Shown here in pieces: positions 62,843 to 64,000 of a DNA stretch of 64,000 bases. The DNA is from Sphingomonas citricola. GTDB lineage: Bacteria; Pseudomonadota; Alphaproteobacteria; Sphingomonadales; Sphingomonadaceae. The first letter of the stretch is position 1. Every line of letters starts with the position of its first letter. The notes beneath the pieces were generated by a model. The model worked only from the letters and a program-made list of their open reading frames with translations, was not told the origin of the DNA and did not search any database. The translations under genes and the position numbers were made by a program. The DNA lies in the NCBI RefSeq assembly GCF_019429535.1, contig NZ_JAHXZM010000004.1, positions 186,001 through 250,000 on the forward strand, in the 5' to 3' direction.

Positions 62843-63478
62843 TTATTCCATCGCCGCGCGGATCGCCGCGCCCGCGACGAGGGGCGCGCCGGCGACGAGC
62901 AGCAGGCTGGTCGCGGCGAGCAGCTTCAGACCGCTTGGCCCCCCCGTGATCGCGCCCGCGCCGAAGATCAGCAGCGGCACCGCGAGCGGCAGCATGACGA
63001 GCCCCGCGACGGCACCCGCCCCGCGCGCGCCCGCCAGCAGCGCGGCGGTCGCGACCGCGAGCGCGGCGAGCCCCGGCGTGCCGAGCAGCAGCCCCGCCTC
63101 GACCAGCAGCAGCGTTTCGCCGGGCAGGTCGAGCAGGCCGGCCGCGATCACCGCGGCGAGCATCAGCGGCGGCGCAAAGGCGAGCCAGTGGGCGAGCATC
63201 TTCGCCGCTGCGACCGCCGCCAGCGAAGCCCCGCGCACCGCCAATTGATCGAGCACACCCGATTCGAGATCGGGCGCGACCAGCCGCTCGACCGGCATCA
63301 GCGCGGCGAGCAGCGCCGCCGCCCAGATCACCCCGCCGCCGATGCGCGACAGCAGCGCGGTGTCGGGGCCGATCGCGAACGGGAACAGGATCGCGACGAG
63401 CAGGAAGAAGGCAACCACCAGCGTCGCGCCACCGCCCGCGTAGCCCTGCCGCAAATCGCGCCAGACGAGCGCGATCAC
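62843..63478 (-). CDS. ccmB: Heme exporter protein B (cytochrome c maturation)
   Basis: The integral membrane part of the CcmAB ABC transporter of System I cytochrome c maturation, which releases holo-CcmE from CcmCD. The 211 residues form six helices. The N-terminal MIALVWRDLRQGYAGGGA and the PDLESGVLDQLAVRG loop are characteristic. The GTG at 63478 overlaps the ccmA stop (GTGA). The gene is convergent with the methyltransferase. Confidence 0.92.
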   Translation of the reverse strand: MIALVWRDLRQGYAGGGATLVVAFFLLVAILFPFAIGPDTALLSRIGGGVIWAAALLAALMPVERLVAPDLESGVLDQLAVRGASLAAVAAAKMLAHWLAFAPPLMLAAVIAAGLLDLPGETLLLVEAGLLLGTPGLAALAVATAALLAGARGAGAVAGLVMLPLAVPLLIFGAGAITGGPSGLKLLAATSLLLVAGAPLVAGAAIRAAME

Positions 63479-64000
63479 AGACGCACCTGCTCAGCACCCG
63501 GCCATGCGAGCGGCTGGTGCGTGGCCGCCACGACGATCCCGCCTCGTGCACGATGCCGGGCGATCAGCGCCGACAGACGATCGAGCGCGGCGGCGTCGAG
63601 CGCATTGCCCGGCTCGTCGAGCAGCCACAAGCGCGCGCCGCTTGCCACCACGCGCGCGAGCGCGGCGCGGCGGCGCTGGCCGGCGGAGAGCAACCGCACC
63701 GGCACTGCGGCGAGCTCGGTCAGGTCGACGTCCGCGAGCGCCGCCGCGACCCGGGTCGCGGACTCGGGCGCGACATCGAGCCGCGCCCAGAAACGCAGCG
63801 CGGCGCCGAGCGGCAGCGTGCGGTCGAGCGCGTGTGCCTCGTCCATCAGCGCGACCCCGCCCGCGGGTCGCACGACGTCCCCCTCGCCGATACGCCCGAT
63901 GCCGGCGAGCACACGCAACAGGCTCGACTTGCCGACGCCATTGGGTCCGGTGACCAGCACCGCCCCGCCCGGCGGCGCAACGAAACTGACCGGCGAAAAC
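63475..64000 (-). CDS. ccmA: Heme exporter ATP-binding protein A (5' end cut by window edge)
   Basis: The ATPase of the cytochrome c maturation ABC transporter. About 175 codons are present and the start lies past the right edge. Walker A GPNGVGKSS is encoded near 63935, the ABC signature is LSAGQRRRAALARVV, Walker B is LWLLDEP, and the switch histidine is in VAATHQPL. It is coupled to ccmB by a 4-nt overlap. Confidence 0.93.
   Translation of the reverse strand, partial: FSPVSFVAPPGGAVLVTGPNGVGKSSLLRVLAGIGRIGEGDVVRPAGGVALMDEAHALDRTLPLGAALRFWARLDVAPESATRVAAALADVDLTELAAVPVRLLSAGQRRRAALARVVASGARLWLLDEPGNALDAAALDRLSALIARHRARGGIVVAATHQPLAWPGAEQVRL

Noticed and set aside
1..64000. CRISPR array, rRNA operon, tRNA gene, insertion sequence or prophage
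   Set aside because: No regularly spaced repeats, no rRNA-like segments, no T-loop motif GGTTCGAATC with a cloverleaf, no transposase, integrase or phage structural gene was seen.

Overview
The window is a gene-dense, high-GC stretch of an alphaproteobacterial chromosome, most likely from Sphingomonas or a close sphingomonad. The evidence is the class I lysyl-tRNA synthetase, the crtYIB/crtZ carotenoid genes of a yellow-pigmented bacterium, an archaeal-style CDC48 ATPase, a Mic60-like gene next to hemCD, and the coxBA-ctaB-ctaG-coxC-surf1-thrC order. Most genes are housekeeping. No rRNA, tRNA, CRISPR array, insertion sequence or prophage was seen. The window cuts lysS at the left edge and ccmA at the right edge.

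Layout. 0-2.1 kb: lysS (partial), crtZ, a PilZ protein. 2.16-2.32 kb: an inverted pair of about 52-bp palindromic REP-like elements. 2.4-6.1 kb: prs, a lower-GC patch with orphan small genes, and a HerA-type ATPase. 6.2-10.4 kb: a TauE-type exporter with its TIGR02186-like partner, then a two-gene module resembling the NfrB glycosyltransferase and the barrel part of NfrA. 10.7-13.3 kb: an RcnB-family protein, bamE, a Cbp3-type chaperone, DUF177. 13.4-14.1 kb: a lower-GC patch with a frameshifted small secreted-protein gene. 14.2-20.1 kb: DUF1489, mgtE, a cyclophilin, a LysR regulator, a candidate small RNA, CDC48. 20.2-26.5 kb: MFS/ABM pair, methyltransferase, cardiolipin-synthase-like PLD, rpoZ, epimerase, lipoprotein, DUF72. 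26.5-31 kb: hemC-hemD-mic60 divergent from tsaD-gpsA. 31-38.3 kb: small envelope proteins, an OMP, dnaN, pheT-pheS, with a palindrome carried in frame inside pheS. 38.4-42.7 kb: crtY-crtI-LOG-crtB. 42.7-47.8 kb: PhoD phosphatase, then a deacetylase/glycosyltransferase/DUF2141/membrane-protein group. 47.9-52.3 kb: operon pyrE-pdxJ-acpS-lepB-AI-2E-maiA. 52.4-64 kb: the cytochrome aa3 oxidase region (coxB, coxA, ctaB, a CoxF-like peptide, ctaG, coxC, surf1), interrupted by an L,D-transpeptidase and an epoxide-hydrolase-like gene, then thrC, an rRNA-methyltransferase-like gene, and ccmBA on the other strand.

How the genes work together. Many neighbours share 4-nt stop/start overlaps (ATGA, GTGA, TTGA), so translational coupling is common and supports the chosen starts. 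CrtB, CrtI, CrtY and CrtZ together take geranylgeranyl diphosphate to zeaxanthin; crtE is not in this window. CtaB, CtaG and Surf1 mature the oxidase encoded by coxBAC. The items most worth a second look are the in-frame palindrome in pheS and its relation to the REP-like pair, the shortened NfrB/NfrA-like module, the candidate small RNA before CDC48, and the LOG gene coupled to crtB.
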